A stretch of 64,000 nt of DNA, taken from assembly GCF_019236475.1 (NCBI RefSeq), contig NZ_JAFAIX010000005.1:429953-493952 (forward strand). Reading direction: 5' to 3'. Position 1 is the stretch's first letter; every line of letters begins with the position of its first letter. The notes beneath the pieces are model-generated. The model made no database searches, was not told the origin of the DNA, and worked only from the letters and a program-made list of their open reading frames with translations. The position numbers were made by a program, and so were the translations under genes. Source of the DNA: Chitinophaga sp. (GTDB lineage Bacteria; Bacteroidota; Bacteroidia; Chitinophagales; Chitinophagaceae). This document shows positions 8,965 through 17,556 of this stretch, one piece after another.

Positions 8965-9941
8965 ATCCATTTTCATTCGTAAGGGCAGGAAGCCCTAAAG
9001 CAGCCATAGACGCCGTTTCCAAAGATGACAATGCCCGCTTCATTGCCGGTGGCACCAACCTTCTGGACCTCATGAAAAACGGTGTGATGCAACCAGAAAA
9101 ACTGGTAGACATCAATAATCTCCCACTGAAAGATATTCAGCTCAGTAAAGATAAATTGCATATCGGCGCACTCGCACTCAACAGTACCGTAGCCGCCGAT
9201 AGTCAAGTGAAAGCACAGTTCCCACTGCTCTCGCAGGCATTGCTAGCAGGGGCCTCCCAGCAATTGCGCAATATGGCTACGGTAGGCGGTAACATGATGC
9301 AACGCACCCGCTGCTCTTACTTCTACGATACTGCCATGCCATGTAATAAACGCCAACCTGGCTCCGGATGCGGCGCTATCGGTGGCATTAACCGCATGCA
9401 TGCTATTTTCGGCGCCAGCGATAAATGTATCGCGGTACATCCCAGCGATATGTGCGTGGCACTCGTAGCTCTCGATGCAGTAGTATTGGTAACCGGCCCG
9501 AAAGGAGACAGAAAAATTCCTTTCGCAGATTTCCACCGCCTTCCCGGCGATACGCCTGAAAAAGATAATACCCTCGGCAAAGGTGAACTGATCACCGCTG
9601 TGGAAGTTCCCAATAATCCCTACACGAAAAATATTTACTACCTGAAGGTCAGAGATCGCGCCTCCTATGCGTTTGCACTGGTATCCGTAGCAGCCGCATT
9701 GGAACTAGAGGGGAATGTCATTAAATCTGCCAGGCTCGCCATGGGCGGGGTGGCACATAAACCATGGCGACTCACCGCTGCGGAAAAATCCCTCATCGGC
9801 AAAACTGCAACGGAAGAAAATTTTCGTGCAGCCGCCAACGTAGCAATGGAAAATGCTAAGGCATATGAACACAATTCCTTCAAACTGCAGATGGCGCCTA
9901 ATAGTATTGTCACTGCACTATTAAAAGCAGCATCGGTATGA
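8961..9941 (+). CDS. paoB: Aldehyde oxidoreductase FAD subunit, PaoB-like
   Basis: 326 residues of the CO-dehydrogenase flavoprotein fold. The FAD loop AGGTNLLDLM (from about residue 29) and the second FAD motif TVGGNMMQR are clear. It has the extra Cys-bearing insertion of E. coli PaoB that binds a 4Fe-4S cluster: C118, C128, C137 and C156. PHKPWR-like and RDRASYAFALVS stretches are also close to PaoB as I recall it. It has no signal of its own and probably travels with PaoA through Tat. ATGA overlaps join it to both neighbours. Confidence 0.9.
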   Translation: MNPFSFVRAGSPKAAIDAVSKDDNARFIAGGTNLLDLMKNGVMQPEKLVDINNLPLKDIQLSKDKLHIGALALNSTVAADSQVKAQFPLLSQALLAGASQQLRNMATVGGNMMQRTRCSYFYDTAMPCNKRQPGSGCGAIGGINRMHAIFGASDKCIAVHPSDMCVALVALDAVVLVTGPKGDRKIPFADFHRLPGDTPEKDNTLGKGELITAVEVPNNPYTKNIYYLKVRDRASYAFALVSVAAALELEGNVIKSARLAMGGVAHKPWRLTAAEKSLIGKTATEENFRAAANVAMENAKAYEHNSFKLQMAPNSIVTALLKAASV

Positions 9942-12136
9942 GACAGGATAAAAATGTAGGCAAACCGCTGGACCGCGTGGACGGCAAGCTGAAAGTGACC
10001 GGCGGCGCTAAATACTTCGCGGATAATCATATGGACGATCTACAGCATGCTTGTTTAGTTTGTAGTACCATCGCCAATGGCCGCATCAAAGACATAGATA
10101 CGAAAGCAGCCCTCCGCGCTCCAGGCGTATTGGACGTGGTATCGCACCTGAATACCCCACCCGCTCCAGGTTTCAAACAACCCGATGGCAAAGCCCGACG
10201 CCAGCTCCGCATCTTCGCTGATGATCGCGTTTATGCCAATGGCCAACCCGTGGCTATAGTAGTGGCCAATACCATGGAAAGAGCCGTATACGCTGCTTCC
10301 CTGGTGAAGGTACAATACGAGCAAGAAGTACATCAAACAGATATGCGCGCCAACAATAAAGCCGCTTATCAGACAGACCGCATGAAAGATTATGTACGCG
10401 GTACAACCGATGCCTGGAAAACAGCACCGGTACAAGTGGAAGCCAGCTACAGCACTCCCATTGAAGTACATAATCCAATGGAACTGGCAGGCATCATCGC
10501 TAAATGGGATGGCCCAGACAACCTGACCATCTGGTCCAAAACACAAGGAGTAAAAGCCAGTCAAGTAGCCCTGCGCGAAATATTTCAGATCCCCGATCAG
10601 AATATTGTGGTCCACTCTCCTTTTGTAGGCGGCGGTTTCGGTATGGCACTACGGATATGGCCACACGAAATTGCTACTATCATTGCAGCAAAGAAAGTTG
10701 GCAAACCTGTGAAACTGGTAATCAGTAGAGATCAGATGTTCACCATGGTAGGCCATCGCCCAGCGGCGGATCAGAAAATCGGTATCGGTGCTACACCAGA
10801 CGGACAACTAGTAGGCATCACCCACGAGGCGATTGCCACTACTTCTACGTACGAAGATTTCACAGAGGCGATTACAAGTATGAGTCGCTTTATGTATGCT
10901 TGTCCGAATGTGAATACACGCTATAAAATAGTGCCTATCAATGTATGCACGCCCATCTGGATGCGTGGCCCCGGTGAAGCCACTGGCGCTTTCGCTCTAG
11001 AATCGGCCCTAGATGAGCTTTCCTACAAACTAGGCATGGACCCGCTCGCACTTCGGGTAAAAAACTATGCGGAAACTGATCCTGAAAAAAATCTTCCTTT
11101 CTCTAGTAACTACCTGCGGGAAGCTTATGAAATGGGAGCAGCAAAAATAGGCTGGACCAACAGACCTGCCACACCACGTGCCCTCAAAGAAGGCGATTGG
11201 TTCGTCGGTTATGGCGTCAGCACAGGAGTATTTGGCGCTCATCGCGGGAAAGCCAGCGCCGGCGCTATCTTTAAGCCAGATGGTTCTTTGGTGGTACAAA
11301 GCGCCACTACAGATATTGGCCCCGGTACCGCTACTGCGATGGTACAAATTGCAGCCGATGCGACTGGCATCTCCACCAACAATATCAAATTTCAACTAGG
11401 TGAATCTACTTTTCCAGATGCACCTGAACAAGGAGGCTCCGCTACTGTATCCACCGTTGGAAGCGCAGTACACGACGTTTGCCAAGAACTAAAAGCGAAA
11501 CTGCTGGAACTGGCAGTGGCACATATTCCTGCCTTCAAAAATAGTACGCCAGAAAACTCCAAATTCGAAAACGGTTACCTCATCACCGCCGGCGACGCCG
11601 GTAAAATGGAGATCTCATTAGCTGACATCCTGCAAAAGTCCAACACGCCTGTATTACAGGTGACCACTACTTCCAAAGCCGGCGATGAAAGAAAGAAATA
11701 CTCGATGTATTCCTTTTCTGTGCATTTCGCGAAAGTACAGGTGCACGCATCTACAGGCGTTGTGAGAATAAAACATGTGGTATCTGTGGCCGACAGCGGT
11801 ACCATCGTCAATACGAAAACCGCTACCAGTCAGATGATAGGCGGCGTAGTAGGCGGCATTGGTATGGCGCTTACGGAAGAAGCCTTACTGGATCATCGTT
11901 TCGGCAGATTCGCCAATAATAACTTTGGCGACTATCACGTACCTGTACACGCTGATACACCACCAACAGATATTCTATTCATCAATAAAAAAGATCCTTA
12001 CATCAACCCGATGGGCTCCAAAGGAATGGGCGAAATTGCGCTGATTGGCTTTGCTGCGGCTGTTTCCAATGCGGTTTATAATGCCACTGGCAAAAGGGTG
12101 CGGGATCTGCCTATCACTCCGGATAAGCTGATTTAA
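9938..12136 (+). CDS. paoC: Aldehyde oxidoreductase molybdenum subunit, PaoC-like
   Basis: 732 residues of the xanthine-oxidase family large subunit. The Moco-binding motif VGGGFGMALR and the GVVGGIGMAL stretch are present, and the catalytic base is the Glu in GMGEIALIG (E699), equivalent to the essential Glu near the C-terminus of E. coli PaoC. It oxidises aldehydes to carboxylic acids at a molybdopterin cytosine dinucleotide centre. The start overlaps the paoB stop. Predicted to be periplasmic as a folded complex exported with PaoA. Confidence 0.92.
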   Translation: MRQDKNVGKPLDRVDGKLKVTGGAKYFADNHMDDLQHACLVCSTIANGRIKDIDTKAALRAPGVLDVVSHLNTPPAPGFKQPDGKARRQLRIFADDRVYANGQPVAIVVANTMERAVYAASLVKVQYEQEVHQTDMRANNKAAYQTDRMKDYVRGTTDAWKTAPVQVEASYSTPIEVHNPMELAGIIAKWDGPDNLTIWSKTQGVKASQVALREIFQIPDQNIVVHSPFVGGGFGMALRIWPHEIATIIAAKKVGKPVKLVISRDQMFTMVGHRPAADQKIGIGATPDGQLVGITHEAIATTSTYEDFTEAITSMSRFMYACPNVNTRYKIVPINVCTPIWMRGPGEATGAFALESALDELSYKLGMDPLALRVKNYAETDPEKNLPFSSNYLREAYEMGAAKIGWTNRPATPRALKEGDWFVGYGVSTGVFGAHRGKASAGAIFKPDGSLVVQSATTDIGPGTATAMVQIAADATGISTNNIKFQLGESTFPDAPEQGGSATVSTVGSAVHDVCQELKAKLLELAVAHIPAFKNSTPENSKFENGYLITAGDAGKMEISLADILQKSNTPVLQVTTTSKAGDERKKYSMYSFSVHFAKVQVHASTGVVRIKHVVSVADSGTIVNTKTATSQMIGGVVGGIGMALTEEALLDHRFGRFANNNFGDYHVPVHADTPPTDILFINKKDPYINPMGSKGMGEIALIGFAAAVSNAVYNATGKRVRDLPITPDKLI

Positions 12137-12140
12137 TGTT

Positions 12141-13286
12141 ATGATAAAAGAGCTGGAAGATATTGTGAAGGCGTATGACATCGCGCAACAACAGGGCCTC
12201 CGCACGGCGCTGGCTACAGTAGTGCATGTGGATGGCTCTGCCTACCGCCAACCGGGCGCCAGAATGCTGGTAACGGAAAACGGTACGCTTACAGGCGCTA
12301 TCAGCGGCGGATGCCTCGAAGGAGACGCGCTACGCAAAGCCCAGTTGGTCATCATGCAACAGCAACCCATGCTGGTCACCTATGATACCACCGATGAAGA
12401 CGATGCGCAATTGGGCGTAGGACTAGGCTGCAATGGGATTATACATATCCTACTAGAGCCCATTACACCTGAGGATATCAACAATCCTTTGCAACTAATT
12501 CAGCAACTCATCAACGCTCGTCAGGAATCCATACTAATTACGCTATTCAATAAAGAACAGCGAAAAGCAGTACAACCAGGCACGCGCATGCTCTGCCGCG
12601 CTAATGATTCTATCGGTCATATTCCCGGAGAAATGCTACAGCAAGCGATCCTACAGGATATAAAACAAGCTTTTCATCAGCGCACTAGCATCATAAAAAC
12701 ATACGTCTCTCCAGATCAACAACATACTGCTTTATTATCCTACATCACTCCTGCTACGCAATTAATTATTGCAGGTGCTGGCAACGACGCACAACCGCTT
12801 GCCCGCATTGCCCAGGTGATGGGATGGCATGTGCATTTGCTGGATGGTAGACCCAATTACGCTACTGCGACACGTTTTCCCCATACGCGTATCCATGTGG
12901 CAAAAGCGGAAAATGCCTTGGATTACCTGGTTCCAGACGCCTATTCGGCCGCTATATTGATGACGCATAACTACAATTATGACCTGAAAATACTGCAACA
13001 ACTGGTGCAATTTCCGTTGCCTTATATCGGTGTACTAGGCCCAGCAAAGAAATTACAGCGGATGCTGGAGGAATCAGATAACATCACGGCTATACAACGG
13101 GAACGGATATACGGTCCAGCAGGACTGGATCTTGCCGCGGCCACTCCAGAAGAAATTGCCCTTAGCATCGCCAGTGAAATAAAACGGGTGATGGCAGGAC
13201 CAGCTACCAGCGGGCAATCCCTGCGCGACAAAAACGGCGCTATCCACAGCAGGAGAGCGCAAATTATCACCACTCAGCATCTCTGA
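12141..13286 (+). CDS. XdhC/CoxI family Moco chaperone, PaoD-like
   Basis: 381 residues. The N-terminal XdhC/CoxI domain (VVHVDGSAYRQPGARM and ISGGCLEGDA) is followed by a Rossmann-like domain (LIIAGAGNDAQPLA, about residue 210). Members bind, sulfurate and insert the molybdenum cofactor into their cognate enzyme. Only 4 nt separates it from paoC, so it should serve this enzyme. The protein stays in the cytoplasm, where cofactor loading must precede Tat export. Confidence 0.9.
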   Translation: MIKELEDIVKAYDIAQQQGLRTALATVVHVDGSAYRQPGARMLVTENGTLTGAISGGCLEGDALRKAQLVIMQQQPMLVTYDTTDEDDAQLGVGLGCNGIIHILLEPITPEDINNPLQLIQQLINARQESILITLFNKEQRKAVQPGTRMLCRANDSIGHIPGEMLQQAILQDIKQAFHQRTSIIKTYVSPDQQHTALLSYITPATQLIIAGAGNDAQPLARIAQVMGWHVHLLDGRPNYATATRFPHTRIHVAKAENALDYLVPDAYSAAILMTHNYNYDLKILQQLVQFPLPYIGVLGPAKKLQRMLEESDNITAIQRERIYGPAGLDLAAATPEEIALSIASEIKRVMAGPATSGQSLRDKNGAIHSRRAQIITTQHL

Positions 13287-13287
13287 T

Positions 13288-13860
13288 ATGACAGGTATTA
13301 TTATCCTTGCTGCCGGCGCATCTCAGCGATTAGGTCAACCTAAACAACTACTCCAATTGGAGCAGCAAACATTGCTAGAACGTGTTATCAATACTGCCCT
13401 TAGTAGCAATATAGGTCCGGTGACAGTAGTACTAGGTGCCAATGCGGCCACCATACAACCGCATATCGCCCATCTGCATATTAATACCGTGATCAATGAA
13501 AACTGGGCGGAAGGCTTGGGAAGTAGCATCGCTACTGGATTACAGTATGTACTACGTACATACAAGAACGTTAGTTGCGTTTTCCTTTTAGTATGCGATC
13601 AGCCATTCATCGACTCCCGCTTACTCCATCGTATGCTGGCTACCCCTTCCCCTATTGTTGCCTGTGCTTATAATAACATTATCGGTACCCCTGTATGCTT
13701 CCAGGAAGCATTCTTCCCGGCATTACAAGCCCTACAAGGCCAGGAGGGCGCACGCAAATTACTCCAGCAGTATAAAGACCAAGTAAAAACCATCGATTTC
13801 CCCCAAGGAAGTATTGATATTGATACAATTGGCGATTATAATGCACTCCTTTCTCAGTAA
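13288..13860 (+). CDS. mocA: Molybdenum cofactor cytidylyltransferase, MocA-like
   Basis: 190 residues with the NTP-transferase signature LAAGASQRLGQPKQLL at the N-terminus and a VCDQPF metal-site motif. MocA joins CMP to molybdopterin to make the cytosine dinucleotide form used by Pao-type enzymes; GTP-specific MobA is related, but the LGxPKQLL form and operon context favour MocA. It starts 1 nt after the XdhC gene and completes the operon. The specificity for CTP rather than GTP is inferred. Confidence 0.85.
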   Translation: MTGIIILAAGASQRLGQPKQLLQLEQQTLLERVINTALSSNIGPVTVVLGANAATIQPHIAHLHINTVINENWAEGLGSSIATGLQYVLRTYKNVSCVFLLVCDQPFIDSRLLHRMLATPSPIVACAYNNIIGTPVCFQEAFFPALQALQGQEGARKLLQQYKDQVKTIDFPQGSIDIDTIGDYNALLSQ

Positions 13861-13896
13861 CAGCAAAAATATTTTTTTGCCAATTAAAAAATTCTG

Positions 13897-13904
13897 TACA
13901 TTTG
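13897..13904 (+). promoter_or_regulatory. -7 promoter box for the short Cys ORF / PhyH / SDR unit
   Basis: TACATTTG fits TAnnTTTG, with a possible -33 TTG at 13877-13879 (17-nt spacer). The predicted transcript includes the 30-codon ORF at 13941-14033 as part of the leader of the dioxygenase gene. Confidence 0.6.
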
Positions 13905-13940
13905 TCTACAAGAATGGTAGACTATTAAAAACAAATTACC

Positions 13941-14033
13941 ATGAAACACTTAACAACATTCACATTCCAGGGCCTTCGCCAACAGGCGAATTACAAGACG
14001 ATCTCATTACGTCCTGGCGATTGTTGTTGTTAA
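13941..14033 (+). CDS. Short leader ORF ending in Cys-Cys-Cys
   Basis: ATG-to-TAA ORF of 30 codons. It begins MKHLTTFTF and ends SLRPGDCCC directly before the stop. It sits 37 nt after the -7 box and 84 nt before the dioxygenase ATG. A 6-bp hairpin (TTCGCC/GGCGAA, 13975-13990) lies inside it. Three consecutive Cys codons at the end of a short leader are reminiscent of the poly-Cys leaders reported upstream of sulfur genes in actinobacteria; alternatively it could be a small metal-binding peptide or RiPP-like precursor. Translation is not shown. Confidence 0.5.
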   Translation: MKHLTTFTFQGLRQQANYKTISLRPGDCCC

Positions 14034-14117
14034 TGCTCCCCCACTACTCCGCGGTAATCCCACCAAATGCCGCTTCACTGCCTTAATCTTTTTGTTCACC
14101 CAACAAATTAATTCGTC

Positions 14118-14990
14118 ATGAAAACGAATCACCAACCAGTGTTCCGTCTGGAAAAGACGGTCACAAACGAACACCTTGCATGGTTCCAACAACATGGTTT
14201 CATTCAATTCAAAAATTTCATTGACCAGGACACCCTTCACCAATTGCTGGAAGCGGTGAACCAAGTACAACGCCTGCTCCTGCGCAATGACATCCAGAAA
14301 ATTAATGGCGTCCCCTTGAAATTCGGTACGGATATCGACGGGAGCCCGTTGATCCAACGTATTGCATTTGCCTCTCAATACAGCAATGTATTGCGCGAAT
14401 TTCTCCGCGATCCCCGCCTCCAATCATTGATTTCACTACTCGGCCCCTATGATGGCCGCATTGGAGAAAATGAAAAAGACGGTCTTGTCGTGAATCATTA
14501 CGTTAATTCGGATCACAGCCAGTTCCGCCAACTAGGCTGGCATACGGATAGTCCCCGTGATCTATTCCTGGGTAGCCGCATTATGCCGATGTTGAACGTA
14601 GGTCTCCATCTAGATAACTGCCCCATTGATAACGGTGGATTGCGCGTACTACCGGGCACGCATAAACAGAGTTTATTCCGACTCTTGTTCAGAAAGAAAT
14701 ATTTCATTGATCATCATCCGGATAAAAAGGAAGTGGGTTTCAACATTCAGGCAGGAGATCTGACTATCCATGATGGTAGGTTATGGCATCGCGTGCAACA
14801 ATCGCCCAATAATGGAGAAGCTAGTCGCCGCAGAGTGATGTACATCCCGATCATCACGGGTGCCTATCAGCCCAAACATACGGCTAGCCCTACGCCATTC
14901 TATCATAAACTTGCCAGCTTATATGGCGGAAAGCCGCAATGGGCTGCTGTGAAGACTCCCCAGGAAGAATTGATAAAATCATCCAACTAA
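14118..14990 (+). CDS. Phytanoyl-CoA dioxygenase (PhyH) family protein
   Basis: 290 residues of a 2-oxoglutarate/Fe(II) oxygenase fold. The iron triad is visible as WHTD (H142, D144) and the distal LWHRV (H224); an Arg follows about 9 residues later, suited to 2-oxoglutarate binding. Members hydroxylate small molecules, lipids or natural products. The gene is followed 12 nt later by an SDR, suggesting that they act in sequence on one substrate, which is inference. It lies behind the Cys-rich short ORF. Confidence 0.85.
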   Translation: MKTNHQPVFRLEKTVTNEHLAWFQQHGFIQFKNFIDQDTLHQLLEAVNQVQRLLLRNDIQKINGVPLKFGTDIDGSPLIQRIAFASQYSNVLREFLRDPRLQSLISLLGPYDGRIGENEKDGLVVNHYVNSDHSQFRQLGWHTDSPRDLFLGSRIMPMLNVGLHLDNCPIDNGGLRVLPGTHKQSLFRLLFRKKYFIDHHPDKKEVGFNIQAGDLTIHDGRLWHRVQQSPNNGEASRRRVMYIPIITGAYQPKHTASPTPFYHKLASLYGGKPQWAAVKTPQEELIKSSN

Positions 14991-15002
14991 ACAATTTTCA
15001 CC

Positions 15003-15845
15003 ATGTCATACGCTCTTGTTACAGGTGCCGCAAAAGGCATTGGTAAAGCCATTGCAGCAGCACTCGCTGAAAAAAATTACCATCTGCTTCTAGTGGACCT
15101 GGACGAACAGGCGCTGGAAAATACCGCCACTACTATTGCTTCCACGCATCGGGTGCATGTGCATGCGCTGCACCAGGATTTGTCTGAACCGGACGCCCTG
15201 CAAAAGGTTGTACAATTTACAACGCCATACCACGATCAGTTGACTGTAGTTGTCAATAACGCAGGATATGGACTGAACGGGGCTTTCGAGCATATCCCAT
15301 TATCCGATTCCTTCAATATCATCGATGTGAATATACGTGCGCAAGTGGGTCTTTCACATGCATACATTCCCGTCTTGCGCAGGTTTCCGAAGGCTTACCT
15401 ATTGAATGTAGTGAGTACAACGGCCTATCAACCGGTTCCCTATCTGAATATATATGCTGCCACCAAGGCTTTCGCCTTGTCTTTTACGAGGAGCCTGCGA
15501 TATGAACTACGTCGTACAGGCATTTCCGTGAGTGCGTTGAGTCCGGGTAGTACAGATACTGATTTTGTGAACCGTGCAGGCATGGGTACACGTACGCGTG
15601 CGATTGCAGACAGATTCAATATGACGCCAGAAGCGGTGGCCAAAATTGCCGTCCGTGGCTTATTCAGCGGGAAAGCAGAGATTATTCCAGGGTTTACCAA
15701 CAAGCTGAATGCTTGGTTACCTAAATTTTTTCCAAAGACATTGGTGGAGAAGATTGCCGGGGATATTTATGTTTCGGGAGACACGCGTTCACATACAACT
15801 GTTGCTTCCCACAGCCAGGAAGCAACAGTTGCTACTAATATTTAA
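15003..15845 (+). CDS. Short-chain dehydrogenase/reductase (SDR)
   Basis: 280 residues. The NAD(P) motif TGAAKGIG is at residues 7-14, followed by NNAGYG and the catalytic YAATK. It oxidises or reduces an alcohol/carbonyl group; the substrate is unknown. The last 15 codons (after GDTRSH) are Ser/Thr/Ala-rich, and the DNA there is a 14-bp hairpin (15796-15831), so this tail may be shaped by the terminator rather than by protein function. The stop overlaps the stop of the convergent metallophosphatase gene by 4 nt. Confidence 0.9.
   Translation: MSYALVTGAAKGIGKAIAAALAEKNYHLLLVDLDEQALENTATTIASTHRVHVHALHQDLSEPDALQKVVQFTTPYHDQLTVVVNNAGYGLNGAFEHIPLSDSFNIIDVNIRAQVGLSHAYIPVLRRFPKAYLLNVVSTTAYQPVPYLNIYAATKAFALSFTRSLRYELRRTGISVSALSPGSTDTDFVNRAGMGTRTRAIADRFNMTPEAVAKIAVRGLFSGKAEIIPGFTNKLNAWLPKFFPKTLVEKIAGDIYVSGDTRSHTTVASHSQEATVATNI
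15796..15831. terminator. Hairpin inside the end of the SDR gene
   Basis: A perfect 14-bp stem (CAACTGTTGCTTCC) with an 8-nt loop lies within the last codons of the SDR gene and 11 nt beyond the stop of the convergent gene. It probably acts as a shared bidirectional terminator, although no clear T-run follows. Confidence 0.6.
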
Positions 15846-16690
15846 GCCCAGATCATGCGGGGGTCCATTGCGATATGCTGCCTGCTTTCATTAAAGACAA
15901 TCTCCAGGTGACCGTAAGCATCATTATTGCTCAGGCCCTGGTGCAGTATTGCTTCCTGTTTATCCTTATTCTTGACCACAAAGGCACGGGGAACAACTCC
16001 CTGTATACCGCCGCCAATGACAAAATTGATATGAGTGGTGTTGGAAACCATGCTTTTATTACTCAACACATCTAGATTGCGGTCATAACCAAGATGAGAG
16101 AGACAAATTACGTAGTCGCAGTCCATTTTATGCTTTAACTGTGCTGCCATCGCAGTGGCTGCCGCCACGGGATCTTTTACCTGTACGCCGCGGATACCTT
16201 TTACTTCCGCGCCTACGCCGGTAATACCGATTTTATACGGTCCCGCATATACGATAACATATTTACGGATGCCTTTTTGCAAACGAACATCTGAAAATTC
16301 ATAATTACAGTTGACCAGTGGGAATTTCATCTCCCCCAACAATGCGGCCAGATAATCCTGACCTGCGGCCAACTCATTCTCCCCGATACCCACAGCCTGG
16401 TACCCTTTGCTGTTCATTTCCTGGATCATTTTCAGATCTGTACTAAGGCTCCCCGTTTTGCCCAGGAAACTACCAGCATCCAATAATAAACCCTTATTGC
16501 TTTTTGCCAAGAAATCAGGCATACTGCCCTGCATATCATTGGTATGGCGCACCAGCAGTTTGGTGGCATCTCCCCCAACAATAACGGCATTCTCAGTGAT
16601 GGAGGCGAAAGAGGAAAGGGGCTTTTGAAAAAATAGCAGACCCGTAGCAAGTCCGGCATTACGTAAAAAATTACGACGTTCTATACTCAT
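15842..16690 (-). CDS. Degenerate Tat-exported metallophosphatase-like protein
   Basis: 282 residues. The ATG at 16690 gives a Tat-like N-terminus (IERRNFLRNAG). The fold signature of 5'-nucleotidase-type metallophosphoesterases is recognisable but eroded: the TND-H-G box reads HTNDMQG (Q54 for His), the DAGD box reads DAGS (S74 for Asp), and the GNHE box reads GENE. One later His (CLSHLGYD) remains, while the GGHTH box is lost (GGGIQG). It is probably not a classical phosphatase; it may bind ligands or be a structural relative. Last gene of the minus-strand set starting at 19263. Confidence 0.72.
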   Translation of the reverse strand: MSIERRNFLRNAGLATGLLFFQKPLSSFASITENAVIVGGDATKLLVRHTNDMQGSMPDFLAKSNKGLLLDAGSFLGKTGSLSTDLKMIQEMNSKGYQAVGIGENELAAGQDYLAALLGEMKFPLVNCNYEFSDVRLQKGIRKYVIVYAGPYKIGITGVGAEVKGIRGVQVKDPVAAATAMAAQLKHKMDCDYVICLSHLGYDRNLDVLSNKSMVSNTTHINFVIGGGIQGVVPRAFVVKNKDKQEAILHQGLSNNDAYGHLEIVFNESRQHIAMDPRMIWA

Positions 16691-16756
16691 AGTATTTGGG
16701 ATATATTTCACATGTATTGGGAGTAAAGATAATAACTCTGTCAAGATAATTTAAAG

Positions 16757-17533
16757 TTATTTGTACAATTCCTGCTCATCTGTGAAATACGTACGTCCAC
16801 CCTTATCCAAATGCTTTATAGGATACCCTCCTGGGCTCTTTTCCTTCTTCGGCACATGCACCTGCATAAAATCCCTTACTTCGCCAGCAATAATGCCCGG
16901 ATGGGTTTTATTGATCTTTGTAATGGCGTCTTTTAATACTTTCTTTACGGCATTCGCTACATCCGCTACCTTTTTCTCCGGTATTTTACTACAGATGGAA
17001 AATGGGGAGACACGTGCCGTGTAAAGGATTTCATCCGCATAGGCATTGCCGATTCCCAATACTTGTTTTTGATCTGTTAGAAATTTCTTGATGGTGGTTT
17101 TCTTTTTGGCTAAAGCTGCTGTTAGCCATTCGGCGTTGAAGTCCTTAGAAAAGGCATCTGGGGCTTCTTTTTCCGGTGGGTCCAAGGTGATAGCTGCCGC
17201 ACGTTGAAAATCCGTAAGGGCCAAAGTATGACCACCAGAGAAATGCAATAAGGCAATGGTAAATTTTTGCTCTTCTCCGGGTTTGAGTAAGTATAATTTT
17301 CCATGCAGCATCATGTGCATGCCAAGAACATGCGTTTTTCCAAAGATAAAATGTAGTTCTTTCCCCGATCGGCGTATATCCGTCAAAGTTTGTCCTACTA
17401 ATGCTTTTTTAAGCGCCGGCAATGTGACATTAAGCTTCTTCGCCACAGGAACTTCAATCTCCTGTAGCTTCTTCTTCAGCAATACTTTAGATAGATTTTG
17501 CTGAAAGACTTCGAGGTCCGGTAATTCAGGCAT
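16757..17533 (-). CDS. Fpg/Nei family DNA glycosylase without zinc-finger cysteines
   Basis: 258 residues. The N-terminal catalytic PE is present (MPELPDLE; P2 as the nucleophile, E3), with K58 in the SGKEL turn matching the conserved Lys and a helix-two-turn-helix (QVLGIGNAYADEIL). The C-terminal DNA-binding finger lacks all four Cys: the segment GGYPIKHLDKGGRTYFTDEQ aligns with the usual CxxC..GGRxxxxCxxCQ. This is a zincless finger as in NEIL1-type enzymes; the Arg in GGRTYF is kept. It removes oxidised bases, but substrate preference cannot be read. Confidence 0.85.
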   Translation of the reverse strand: MPELPDLEVFQQNLSKVLLKKKLQEIEVPVAKKLNVTLPALKKALVGQTLTDIRRSGKELHFIFGKTHVLGMHMMLHGKLYLLKPGEEQKFTIALLHFSGGHTLALTDFQRAAAITLDPPEKEAPDAFSKDFNAEWLTAALAKKKTTIKKFLTDQKQVLGIGNAYADEILYTARVSPFSICSKIPEKKVADVANAVKKVLKDAITKINKTHPGIIAGEVRDFMQVHVPKKEKSPGGYPIKHLDKGGRTYFTDEQELYK

Positions 17534-17556
17534 GGTCCGTTTTTTCTAAAATTAAG

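Noticed and set aside
12141..13860. mobA (MGD synthesis) instead of mocA
   Set aside because: The LAAGxSxRLGxPKQLL form and the link to XdhC and a xanthine-oxidase-family enzyme favour the cytidylyltransferase; MobA serves DMSO-reductase-type enzymes.
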